Shown here: positions 8,380-16,825 of the stretch, piece by piece
How positions within the stretch are numbered: position 1 is the first letter of the stretch
How the letters are laid out: each line of letters begins with the position of its first letter
Source of the DNA: Akkermansiaceae bacterium
Lineage (GTDB): Bacteria; Verrucomicrobiota; Verrucomicrobiia; Verrucomicrobiales; Akkermansiaceae
Assembly: GCA_023301335.1 (NCBI GenBank)
Contig: JALZVA010000107.1
Coordinates: 1-33,958 of the forward strand
Length of the DNA: 33,958 bases
Reading direction: 5' to 3'
Made by a program: the position numbers and the translations under genes
Notes under the pieces: model-generated
What the model saw: the letters and a program-made list of their open reading frames with translations, nothing else
Database searches by the model: none
What the model was told of the DNA's origin: nothing

Positions 8380-9730
8380 TAGATGTATTCGTTTTCTCTT
8401 TAAATGCCTTCCAGCACCCTAAGAATCCTGAGGCAAAGTCCTCAGGTCTAGCTCTCACCCATTCTTCTAGTTCCTCAAGTTTAATCCATACACCAGTCTC
8501 TATCTCACTGCATGGATAGCGTAGCTGACCATCCCATCTTGCTAGATAGAGATGAACAAACTCCCAACCGGTGTTTTCTGATGGTGATAGCTGTGCAAGC
8601 TCTTGAATCTCTTCTTCATCTAGTTCTATGCCCAGCTCTTCTTCGAGTTCACGCAGTGCACATGCGGTATAAGACTCACCACTATCTACGTGCCCAGCAG
8701 CAGAGGAATCCCATGCTCCTGGGTAGGTATCTTTCAAAAGGGAACGCTTCTGTATAAAGACTTCCTTATACTTATTGAATACTAGGATATGGACAGCGCG
8801 GTGGAGTAAACCCTCAGCGTGAACTGTCGCACGTGACTCCTGCCTAATGACTTGATCATTTTCATCCACGACATCAAACACTTCATCGGGTCTCTGTGCG
8901 ATATCCTTAAGTGGGTGATCATCGTACTTCCTGGTGAGCTCTATCCACTGTTCCACTGATAGTTCCTCAGCTCGGGCAGTCTCTGCAATCCCCATAGATG
9001 CAGCAACTTCTTCCCACGCGGGTGCCTCTGGCATTTGCTTACGCACTTGTTTACGTCGTTGTGCGAACCCTCGTCTAATCAATTCGTCAAACAGCCTCAG
9101 ATCATAGGTAGGGAATTTATCGAGAGGCAGAGGCTTACAGACCATCACAGTAGAATCAATGATAGGCCTCGGGTGGAAGGCTTCCGGTGGCACGGTCTTT
9201 ACAGGATGGCTCTCCCACTCACTCTGCATTCTTAAGCTTAGTACTCCGTAAGATTTCAAACGTGGTGGAGAAACGATACGATCAATAAATTCTTTTTGTA
9301 GCATCAAGACAGCCCGCACAATATGACTAGGCTTTTTCATGAAGTTTCTCATGATCGCACCACCTGAAGAGTAGGGCAAATTTCCTAAAAACTTCACAGG
9401 GCCGTATTTCAGCAGGAGATTTGTGTCAAAGCGTGCGCCATCACAGTGGTGCACCTCTACATCCTCTCTTCCTTCATACTTCTGCTGCTGGTATTCAGCT
9501 AAGCGCGCGTCAAACTCAACCAGTATGACATGCCTAACTCTCCCTACCACATGCTCAGTGAGTGCTCCCGTCCCAGGGCCGACTTCTACGACGACATCAT
9601 CAGCTGTAGGCAGAAGCTGATCCACAATCCACTTCGATACATTACTGTCGGTGAGGAAATTCTGTCCTAATTTTTTAGAAGGATTCACCCCCTTGTCGTT
9701 AAGGACATTTTTGATCTCTGATTGATTCAT
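8369..9730 (-). CDS. ksgA: 16S rRNA dimethyladenosine transferase KsgA fused to a C-terminal NUDIX hydrolase
   Basis: KKLGQNFLTD, VEVGPGTGALT, GNLPYSSGG; C-terminal EVFDVVDENDQVIRQESRATVHAEGLLHRAVHI and NUDIX box GHVDSGESYTACALRELEEELGI in one ORF. Confidence 0.93.
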   Translation of the reverse strand: MNQSEIKNVLNDKGVNPSKKLGQNFLTDSNVSKWIVDQLLPTADDVVVEVGPGTGALTEHVVGRVRHVILVEFDARLAEYQQQKYEGREDVEVHHCDGARFDTNLLLKYGPVKFLGNLPYSSGGAIMRNFMKKPSHIVRAVLMLQKEFIDRIVSPPRLKSYGVLSLRMQSEWESHPVKTVPPEAFHPRPIIDSTVMVCKPLPLDKFPTYDLRLFDELIRRGFAQRRKQVRKQMPEAPAWEEVAASMGIAETARAEELSVEQWIELTRKYDDHPLKDIAQRPDEVFDVVDENDQVIRQESRATVHAEGLLHRAVHILVFNKYKEVFIQKRSLLKDTYPGAWDSSAAGHVDSGESYTACALRELEEELGIELDEEEIQELAQLSPSENTGWEFVHLYLARWDGQLRYPCSEIETGVWIKLEELEEWVRARPEDFASGFLGCWKAFKEKTNTSNEA

Positions 9731-9736
9731 AAAAAA

Positions 9737-10207
9737 TTAGCGCAGAATGTTGAGTAAGTCTGCCACGTGTGTTTTAATTTTCACCTTTTCTAACACGGCA
9801 AGAACCTTTGCGTCCTCATCAAAAATAATCGTGCTGCGTTCTATCCCCATATAGCTTTTACCAAATATGCTTTTCTGCACCCACATGCCTAATGTTTCAG
9901 CTAGTTTATGCTCTGGATCACTAATCAAGTTAAATGGCAAATCACGCTTTGCTGCAAAATTCTTATGAGACTTGATCGAGTCTGGGCTCACACCAAATAC
10001 AACAGCTTTCCCCTTCCATTCGCTCCACGCATCTCGTAGAGCAGTCGCTTGGGAGTTTCATCCCGGGGTATTATTCTTAGGGTAAAAATAGCAAACGACC
10101 TTCTTCCCTTTGAAGTCATGTAAGGAAAGCTGTGTCTCCTCTGGATAGTCTCTTCCGATCGCGGAGAAGGAAAGAATGGGAGCTTCTGTGCCGATAGCTG
10201 GTTTCAT
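9737..10207 (-). CDS. bcp: Peroxiredoxin, Bcp/PrxQ type, with in-frame UGA (predicted Sec) at the peroxidatic position
   Basis: [14 protein letters not shown]...[17 protein letters not shown](10060-10058)[59 protein letters not shown]...[12 protein letters not shown]; the two listed ORFs (10058..10318 and 9737..9991) are in one frame with 22 sense codons between. Confidence 0.92.
10021..10043 (-). promoter_or_regulatory. Candidate bacterial SECIS hairpin in bcp
   Basis: UGCUCUACG-AGAUG-CGUGGAGCG: 9-bp stem (two U.G), 5-nt loop AGAUG with G at position 2; loop begins after 23 nt downstream of UGA. Confidence 0.75.
10058..10060 (-). other. Predicted selenocysteine codon (UGA) in the peroxiredoxin
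   Basis: TGA replaces the peroxidatic Cys of the TPGCT-type motif; homology continues in frame downstream. Confidence 0.87.
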
Positions 10208-10266
10208 AGGAAGAACGTATCCATACCGCCTGCTGAATGAAAGCCAAGACTTTCTTTCTCTCACGA

Positions 10267-10303
10267 AAAAATCTCCTCCCGTGGCACACGAAAGGAGATT
10301 TTT
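10267..10303 (-). terminator. Rho-independent terminator / leader hairpin between the PDZ gene and bcp
   Basis: aaaaatctcct...aggagattttt, 11-bp inverted repeat with inner cgtg-gca-cacg stem; T-run on minus strand. Confidence 0.7.
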
Positions 10304-10361
10304 AAAATTTATTATCACATCGAAATTATTTCATTCCGATGTTCCAATAATAGCTCTGAAA

Positions 10362-11234
10362 CTACTTTAACTTGCCTACACGTTTCATAATATCCTCAGG
10401 AATTAACGCTCGTTCCTCTTCTGTATTCATCGGGCCCTCAAAGATTAAGTTGCCTTCTAGATCCTCAGCGCGGACAGACTCACCTTTTTCGTCCTCGATC
10501 AGGCTCAATTTTCCAGATTTATCAGAAATTGTGATTTTTTGAGTCATTCCATTTTTAACATTATTCTCGCCAAAGCTAAACTTAAAATCCCCCCCTGAGG
10601 ATTCAAACGCTTGTTTAAGCTTGAAAGGTTCTTTGCTCCAGTTTTTTTCGGCGATCTGCTTCATCAGCTTTTCTATTTCCTCGTCCTGTAGTTCTGAACC
10701 TTTCCCAAAGAAGCTTTTCATCTTCATTTTCCTTAGTTCTTTAAATATCGAATCAGGTCCTCGTGCTGCAAGATCTCTCTTAGGCTCTGGACGTTCTCCT
10801 AAAACTACTTTTTGCTTAATTTTTTTCCCAGACCTAACAATTGTAATCTCTAAAGATTCACCCGGTGCTTTTGATTTGATAACATTTCTCAATTCACTTT
10901 GGCTTCCAACTTTTTTGTCACCCACTTCGAGGATCACATCCTTTTCTTTAAAATTAGCATTCCCTGCTGGGCTATCAGGAACAACGTGATCAATCACTAA
11001 ACCTTTTTCCACTTCAAGGTGCTGAGCTAGAATATCAGGCATAGAGCCACCTGCAACCCCTAGCCAAGCAATCGAAGATGCTTCAGCATTTTTTTTCTTC
11101 TGCACCTGGGCGGCAGACCCCTCAGGTGGTGCAGGCTTCGTGATCTCCTTGGTAGGGATTTCAATTCCAAACACAGGGGAACAAAAAACTCCACTACATA
11201 CTAACAACGATGATAACATACTATTTATTTTCAT
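10362..11234 (-). CDS. Exported PDZ-domain protein
   Basis: Signal-like MKINSMLSSLLVCSGVFCSPVFG; PDZ: LGVAGGSMPD...LVIDHVVPDSPAGNANFKEKDVILEVGDKKVGSQSELRNVIKSKAPGESLEITIVRSGK. Confidence 0.82.
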   Translation of the reverse strand: MKINSMLSSLLVCSGVFCSPVFGIEIPTKEITKPAPPEGSAAQVQKKKNAEASSIAWLGVAGGSMPDILAQHLEVEKGLVIDHVVPDSPAGNANFKEKDVILEVGDKKVGSQSELRNVIKSKAPGESLEITIVRSGKKIKQKVVLGERPEPKRDLAARGPDSIFKELRKMKMKSFFGKGSELQDEEIEKLMKQIAEKNWSKEPFKLKQAFESSGGDFKFSFGENNVKNGMTQKITISDKSGKLSLIEDEKGESVRAEDLEGNLIFEGPMNTEEERALIPEDIMKRVGKLK

Positions 11235-11320
11235 ATCTACTAAGTAAGCGATTGCTAATGTGTTTTTTGTCTTCACAAGGAAGATAAATTAAAAAAACAT
11301 CAGCATTCTTTTATATTTCA

Positions 11321-12025
11321 CTAATTAGTCTCAACCGGAATAAAGAAAACTTCTTCCCTTGGATTGATTCTTTCAAACTGTTTTCCGTCTTTAGTGTTCA
11401 CTTTCTCCACCTCATTATAGCGGATCCTGACTCGGTGCACGGGGGTTCCTTCAGATATCTCCATCCCTTCATTACTAGCATTAATGATATTTTTAAATGT
11501 CTCACTTGTTAATTCGGTAGATGGTGAAATGCGGAAAGGCTCAGTCATTTCATCACTTTGAGGGAATGCTGTCTGAGCCACCTGCTGCTGTCCATCTCCA
11601 GCACTCGGCCACGTAATAACGCTCACTAAGCCAAAGAGAATAACTGCTGCGACACTTCCCCAAGCAACTAGAGGTCGAGATTTTTTCTTAGGGGCTGCAA
11701 AAGGAATAATGGCAGGTGTTCGAGACGTTGATTCCATCATCTCCTCCAGGTTCGCCAATACGTTCGCATCTAGTTTAGCTGGAGTATACTCTTGTAATTC
11801 CTGCTCCAGGTTGCTCCCCATAATTACAGACTCTAGGTGATCTACCTGATCTTCACTTAACTCTCTGGGGGTCAAACACGCGAGCTCGCCTTCGACCTCT
11901 CTCAAGTCTTCTGAGGAAGTGCAGTTATGCATGGCTGACTCGAGGCTCGAAAGAAACGTTTCATCTAGCAGCCCTAACGTTAAAGCACTTAGCTGTTCTT
12001 CCGTCTCTATTAATTTTTTATCCAT
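11321..12025 (-). CDS. Single-pass membrane protein, putative anti-sigma factor
   Basis: TM segment RPLVAWGSVAAVILFGLVSVITW; starts 3 nt after the ECF sigma gene; N-terminal internal repeats. Confidence 0.6.
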   Translation of the reverse strand: MDKKLIETEEQLSALTLGLLDETFLSSLESAMHNCTSSEDLREVEGELACLTPRELSEDQVDHLESVIMGSNLEQELQEYTPAKLDANVLANLEEMMESTSRTPAIIPFAAPKKKSRPLVAWGSVAAVILFGLVSVITWPSAGDGQQQVAQTAFPQSDEMTEPFRISPSTELTSETFKNIINASNEGMEISEGTPVHRVRIRYNEVEKVNTKDGKQFERINPREEVFFIPVETN

Positions 12026-12027
12026 TT

Positions 12028-12621
12028 TTACAGATCTTCGTCTTTACGCGCATTCGCTAATAATTTTCTCAATGCTTCTAGGCCGTAACGGTATCTCGAG
12101 GCAGCGGTGTTTTGAGAAATTTCAAGTTGCTGGCCGATTTCAGCAAATGTCTGCTCGCTCCATATTTTTAAAACAATCACTTCTGAGAATTTTCCAGGAA
12201 GTTCTTTTAGGGCTTTTTCTATCAGCTCGCGCGACTCTGCTCTTTCTGAGAGGCTTTCGAACCACGGGTCTGACATCCCTCCACTCTGAAGCTTTTTATC
12301 AGCTTCTACCTTTTCCTCTCGTATACTTCTCCGGTCGTTTTTTCTCCCTAGATCAATAGCACTCCTGCGAATACTGGTGTAAACATAAGAAGGCCACGAA
12401 GACTGCCCCCCTTCAAAAGTACCGTCTTTTACCTTCTTAGCTAACTTTACTAATCCTTCCTGTAGAATATCTTCAGCATCAGCATGAGATCGGGTCTGCT
12501 GTCGAGCAAAGAGCAGAAGCTTTGCTCCATGCTCTCTTAGCCACTCTCCCCATGACACTCCTGGTTTGAACGCCACCACTGATCTCTCTGTTTGACTCGT
12601 TGAATTCATCTCTTCACCCAT
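12028..12621 (-). CDS. ECF-type RNA polymerase sigma factor
   Basis: SHADAEDILQEGLVKLAKK (region 2), LPGKFSEVIVLKIWSEQTFAEIGQQLEISQNTAASRYRYGLEALRKLL (region 4). Confidence 0.88.
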   Translation of the reverse strand: MGEEMNSTSQTERSVVAFKPGVSWGEWLREHGAKLLLFARQQTRSHADAEDILQEGLVKLAKKVKDGTFEGGQSSWPSYVYTSIRRSAIDLGRKNDRRSIREEKVEADKKLQSGGMSDPWFESLSERAESRELIEKALKELPGKFSEVIVLKIWSEQTFAEIGQQLEISQNTAASRYRYGLEALRKLLANARKDEDL

Positions 12622-12771
12622 AAAGCGAACCCGTGGCTAATTTTTGTTAAACGCGTTACATTTTTTTACTCATCTAGAGAGTCACATGTGGCTATTCGCG
12701 TATTTAGCTTATCTATGCGATACTTACAATCTGACTATAGAACCAAACCCTGGGCTTTTAGCCAACTTGCG

Positions 12772-13749
12772 CTATTCCATATCTTGGTTTGATATTGACC
12801 AAACCCATTTTTCAATTTTCCCGTCCGAGATTAAGGCTTTAGCTCCAAATTTTCTTACTCCAAGGAGTGTGTCTTTTTGAAAGGATACAGTTCCAATTTG
12901 GTAAGCCTTCGAGCCTACAGTTTCGTTTTTACCTACTGAAATTTTCGTTACCTTTGCCTCTTTCAAAGAATTAAGTGAACTGTATTCATTCTGAACAAGC
13001 TGTTTGATTTTTAGCACTGAAACAGGATTATCAACATTTTTTACTGAATCAGAGTTCCCTTGTAATGAAAAAGGATCGTCATTAGCACCTCCATTTCCGG
13101 CTGAGCCAAACGGATCTCCAAAAAGGCCACTAGAAGAGGAAGCAACAGTTTCACCTCCTGACTCTGAGTCCCCACTACCATCGTCCCCCATCTCAACATC
13201 AACTTTTGCAATAGCTTCTGGCTCATTATCTTCAGCTGAAGTGACCGCAGACCCCCTCTCATTCTGAGGCATTACTTCTTTGGAATCTTCTGCCGATACC
13301 ACCACAGGAGCCTTAGCCTTAGTATTAGCCTTCTTTCCACCTAGTCGGGCGATTGTGGCAGGCTCTGCCAATTTAGCAAAATTAGTGAGCGACACAGAAA
13401 GCTCCCCTTCAATCCCCAGCTTCTCAATCATTACCGTCAGTTCATCTCCCTCTAAGGAAATTGGCTTTAATTTATCGCCTTTCATGAGCTCCGCCTTTAC
13501 TCCTCGAATATTAGCGAAACCAGATTTGGTCATTTTACACACTGAGGGAAAATCCTCTTTTATCACCATATCCAGCGAAAAAGCCTGGTCCTCCAATCCC
13601 TCCTCTGCAGAGAAATCTTCTGCACGTTCAGTCTCTGGCAGATTATATGCAAATTTAGCAAACTTACCTTCTGGCCCCAAAAGGAATGGATAGGCAACAT
13701 ATCCACCTACTGCTACAGCTCCTACCATTAAATAATTAAAAATATTCAT
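12772..13749 (-). CDS. Hypothetical protein with N-terminal TM segment and low-complexity acidic middle
   Basis: 325-aa ORF; MNIFNYLMVGAVAVGGYVAYPFLLG hydrophobic start; TAG stop. Confidence 0.6.
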   Translation of the reverse strand: MNIFNYLMVGAVAVGGYVAYPFLLGPEGKFAKFAYNLPETERAEDFSAEEGLEDQAFSLDMVIKEDFPSVCKMTKSGFANIRGVKAELMKGDKLKPISLEGDELTVMIEKLGIEGELSVSLTNFAKLAEPATIARLGGKKANTKAKAPVVVSAEDSKEVMPQNERGSAVTSAEDNEPEAIAKVDVEMGDDGSGDSESGGETVASSSSGLFGDPFGSAGNGGANDDPFSLQGNSDSVKNVDNPVSVLKIKQLVQNEYSSLNSLKEAKVTKISVGKNETVGSKAYQIGTVSFQKDTLLGVRKFGAKALISDGKIEKWVWSISNQDME

Positions 13750-13774
13750 CTTTTTATAAATTACTATTTCCCCT

Positions 13775-14005
13775 CTAACTAAGGTCTGCTGTCGTGACTG
13801 ATGTTTTCTTACGTGAGCCTAGATAAATCGCTTGATCAACGACCTTCGAGGGGGATTCGTCAAATCTATATGCATGACAATTAGGACAGACATCGGCTAA
13901 TATTCCAGCAATTGAATCGCACCCTTCACACACCTTAAATTGGCTAGGATTTGCAGCAATTTCTTTCGCTTTCTGCATTCTGTCTGTGATTTTTGATTTA
14001 CTCAT
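13775..14005 (-). CDS. Small zinc-ribbon protein
   Basis: MSKSKITDRMQKAKEIAANPSQFKVCEGCDSIAGILADVCPNCHAYRFDES; CxxC...CxxC. Confidence 0.65.
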   Translation of the reverse strand: MSKSKITDRMQKAKEIAANPSQFKVCEGCDSIAGILADVCPNCHAYRFDESPSKVVDQAIYLGSRKKTSVTTADLS

Positions 14006-14064
14006 TAACAAAAAATTGGGATCAAAGGAAACCATACTAAGGATTCTCTACTAGGTAAAATAAA

Positions 14065-14095
14065 AAAATGCGACATCTCTTTGATGTCGCATTTT
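14065..14095 (-). terminator. Rho-independent terminator downstream of rpsT
   Basis: aaaatgcgacatc-tcttt-gatgtcgcatttt, 13-bp perfect stem, A/T tracts on both sides. Confidence 0.85.
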
Positions 14096-14141
14096 AGAAA
14101 ATAGATTAAATTTCGCAAAGCTACCGCTTACGCGGAGTGCA

Positions 14142-14402
14142 TTAAGCAGCTTTAAGAGCTTTTGCTGTTCTGCTCTTAAGATTAGCAGCCTTGTTTTTGT
14201 GGAAAATTTTCTTTTTTGCACAAATGTCTACTGCTGAGACGAACTTCTTGAATGAATCGCTAGCTTTGTCTTTATTCCCTTCCGCAGCGTGTGCAAGTGT
14301 TTGCTTACGGTAGGACTTTACGCGAGACTGAAGTGCCTTGTTACGGGAAGTGCGACGTTCGATCTGACGAATTCTTTTCTTAGCTGAATTGTTATTTGCC
14401 AT
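14142..14402 (-). CDS. rpsT: 30S ribosomal protein S20
   Basis: MANNNSAKKRIRQIERRTSRNKALQSRVKSYRKQT...FHKNKAANLKSRTAKAL. Confidence 0.96.
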   Translation of the reverse strand: MANNNSAKKRIRQIERRTSRNKALQSRVKSYRKQTLAHAAEGNKDKASDSFKKFVSAVDICAKKKIFHKNKAANLKSRTAKALKAA

Positions 14403-14579
14403 GAGTATGATTTAAAGTGATTTGTTACAGCTTTGCGAGCTGGGAGCGAGAAACTACAAACTCTTCTCGTGATGTCAAGCGATCAATACCGTTTTTTAAG
14501 GCTTTAGCTATTTTACGTCAATTTCATAAAATTTCACTTCCTCGTTTACTCCCTTCCCGTTTTTTTCTACTTTTTTGCG

Positions 14580-15341
14580 ATGCCTCAACTCAAGCTCGCC
14601 AAGCTCAAAGGAAAAGCTGAAATTTTTTACACACTTCAAGGTGAAGGGGTGAATACAGGTATGCCAGCTATTTTTATTCGTAGCTCTCTATGTAACTTAC
14701 ATTGTAGTTGGTGTGACACTGACTATACCTGGAACTGGGTTAATACCCCTTGGAGACACGAGAACGAATCTCTAGAGGGCTACCAGAAATTTGAGAAAAA
14801 AGACTATATTATTAAGCTCTCCTCCGAAGAGATCGCAGCAGAAGTGCTGCAGCATTCATGTAGAAATGTGATTCTCACAGGAGGTGAACCTCTTTTACAA
14901 CAAGAAGCATGGGTGGGGCTTATGGCAGAGCTGAGGAGACACGATCCGAGCTTTAGATTTGAAGTAGAGACGAATGGAACCATTATCCCAAATGATAAAT
15001 TCAGACAATACATTGACCAGTTCAATGTGTCGCCAAAGTTGAATAACTCCGGAAACCCATTACGCTCACGTCTCAAAAAAGACGCGCTCAACTATTTCAG
15101 AGATTGCCCAAATAGCTGGTTCAAGTTCGTCGTTATGGATGAAATGGATCTCCATGAACTAGAATCCATCATCGACACTTTCTCAATCCCAGCTCATAAA
15201 GTCATCCTTATGCCTGAAGGTCGGACGCGCAGAGCTCTCAATCAGAGGAGAACTAAAATTGCCGATATTTGTAAAAAAGAAGGTTATCGCTTCGGGGATC
15301 GACTTCATATCCGCCTCTGGGGTTCAAAACCTGGGGTGTGA
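14580..15341 (+). CDS. queE: 7-carboxy-7-deazaguanine synthase (radical SAM)
   Basis: FYTLQGEGVNTGMPAIFIRSSLCNLHCSWCDTDYTWNW, LTGGEPLLQ, VSPKL, C-terminal LHIRLWGSKPGV followed by TGA stop. Confidence 0.94.
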   Translation: MPQLKLAKLKGKAEIFYTLQGEGVNTGMPAIFIRSSLCNLHCSWCDTDYTWNWVNTPWRHENESLEGYQKFEKKDYIIKLSSEEIAAEVLQHSCRNVILTGGEPLLQQEAWVGLMAELRRHDPSFRFEVETNGTIIPNDKFRQYIDQFNVSPKLNNSGNPLRSRLKKDALNYFRDCPNSWFKFVVMDEMDLHELESIIDTFSIPAHKVILMPEGRTRRALNQRRTKIADICKKEGYRFGDRLHIRLWGSKPGV

Positions 15342-15408
15342 GAAAAATAAAAAACTTACTTTAAAAGCGCAACTTTTTATCACATTAGCGGTTACTTATA
15401 CGAAGACA

Positions 15409-15864
15409 ATGAGCCAAGAATCTAATCAGACAGATGACCAAGTGTGGGACCTGCTCAAGGAAGCCCGCCCAGCTAAGGCTAGTCCCTCGTTCAGCAAAAA
15501 TGTCTTACGAGAGGTTCGCTTACAGCAATCTGAGAAAAAATCTGGTTTTTGGAGCCAGTGGCTAAAGCCTAAGTATGCACTAGCTGGCTTAGCGGTGGCA
15601 TGTGCCGTGGTGATTCTTCCACTTGCATTTGATACATCCTCTCTTAGCTCTGCGGCTAGTGAGGGTAACACCGCGCACACAAGCCCTCAGCAGAATCCAT
15701 CTAAGGAGGCTTATTTTGATTCCATTCAGGAAAAGAGCACAGTCATCAATGATTTCACCTCAGTGATTGATGATGATGATCTTGTTGGCGAGTTTCTTGT
15801 CACCTTCTCTGAGAACCCTGATCTTCTCTCCGAGAATGATTTAGACCTCTTTTTTGAATTTTAG
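15409..15864 (+). CDS. Single-pass membrane hypothetical protein
   Basis: MSQESNQTDDQVWDLLKEARPAKASPSFSKNVLREVR...YALAGLAVACAVVILPLAF; start at ATG 15409. Confidence 0.65.
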   Translation: MSQESNQTDDQVWDLLKEARPAKASPSFSKNVLREVRLQQSEKKSGFWSQWLKPKYALAGLAVACAVVILPLAFDTSSLSSAASEGNTAHTSPQQNPSKEAYFDSIQEKSTVINDFTSVIDDDDLVGEFLVTFSENPDLLSENDLDLFFEF

Positions 15865-15916
15865 AACTCTCTTTAGCTAAGTCCTGTAGCAGAGAAATCT
15901 TCACTTCCTTCGTGCT

Positions 15917-16825
15917 TCATTTCACCACTTCACTGAAAGTAGTGTAGTGAAACTCAAAGCCTTCTTTTTCTAACCTAGTGGGAATGACCCAACGGCTTTT
16001 TAGGATCAATTCGGTCTCCGTCCGCATAAAGAACGCTCCAATTTCGAGCATCCATTTGCTTGCAGATAAGCCAAAGGGTATCCCTACATAGCTTCTCACC
16101 TGCTCCATTAAGGCTTTGTTACTGATTGGATTAGGCGCACTCACATTATACACGCCTTCTGCGGTTTCACGCTCTATCATCCATTCGATACTTCTGCAGA
16201 AATCCTGTACATGAATCCAGCTCACCCGCTGCATCCCGTCCCCCATTTTACCACCTAAGCCTTTCTTGGCTAGATTGGCTAGCACTTCTAATACTGTTCC
16301 AGGCTCCTTCGCCATCACGATGGCTGTGCGCATGGCAATTTTTCTTACTGGCTTTGGTAAGGTGTAGTTAAAAAAGGTGTTCTCCCATAGTTTTGCCACC
16401 TCTACAGAAAATCCACTCCCTATCTCCCCCTCTTCATCTGTCTGAGCTTTATCCTCAGCGTGACGGTAAATCGTTGCCGTGCTAGAGTTGATCCATAACT
16501 GAGGACCATGTGTAGCTTTACTAATCGCCTTTCCGACAAGCTCGGTCGTTCGCGTTCGTGAGTCAAATATCTGTTTTTTATGTTTCTCGTTATACCTGCA
16601 GTTCACTGTTCTCCCCGCAAGGTTAACGATCACACCAGCCTTCTCGAACGCCTCCATCCACGGTCCCTCTTCCTCGCCATCCCAAGGATGGTAACCCACT
16701 CCTTCAGCTAAACCATTTTCACTCCGAGCCACCGCTCTTACATCCCAGCCCTTGGTGAGAAAGAACGTAGAGAGGTAACGTCCGAGAAAGCCATTGGCTC
16801 CCACGATCACTATAGTTTTATCCAT
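15917..16825 (-). CDS. TIGR01777-type NAD-dependent epimerase (SDR family)
   Basis: MDKTIVIVGANGFLGRYLSTFF, AGRTVNCRYNEKHKKQIFDSRTRTTELVGKAI, GDGMQRVSWIHVQDFCRSI, YNVSAPNPISN; TGA stop. Confidence 0.9.
   Translation of the reverse strand: MDKTIVIVGANGFLGRYLSTFFLTKGWDVRAVARSENGLAEGVGYHPWDGEEEGPWMEAFEKAGVIVNLAGRTVNCRYNEKHKKQIFDSRTRTTELVGKAISKATHGPQLWINSSTATIYRHAEDKAQTDEEGEIGSGFSVEVAKLWENTFFNYTLPKPVRKIAMRTAIVMAKEPGTVLEVLANLAKKGLGGKMGDGMQRVSWIHVQDFCRSIEWMIERETAEGVYNVSAPNPISNKALMEQVRSYVGIPFGLSASKWMLEIGAFFMRTETELILKSRWVIPTRLEKEGFEFHYTTFSEVVK

Noticed and set aside
4647-10060. UGA reassigned to a sense codon genome-wide
   Set aside because: TGA serves as a normal stop for queE (15339-15341), the TIGR01777 epimerase (15917-15919) and the DCC gene (18657-18659), each at the expected protein end; the two special UGAs fall only at catalytic or ligand Cys positions followed by hairpins.
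9737-10318. bcp as a pseudogene or frameshifted pair of ORFs
   Set aside because: No frame change is needed; only one TGA interrupts the frame, at the peroxidatic Cys, and sequence on both sides matches the Bcp family.
10621-13693. Plus-strand ORFs opposite the PDZ, sigma and hypothetical genes (10621..10989, 11919..12359, 13004..13267, 13280..13693)
   Set aside because: Mirror ORFs overlapping well-supported minus-strand genes; no recognisable domains.
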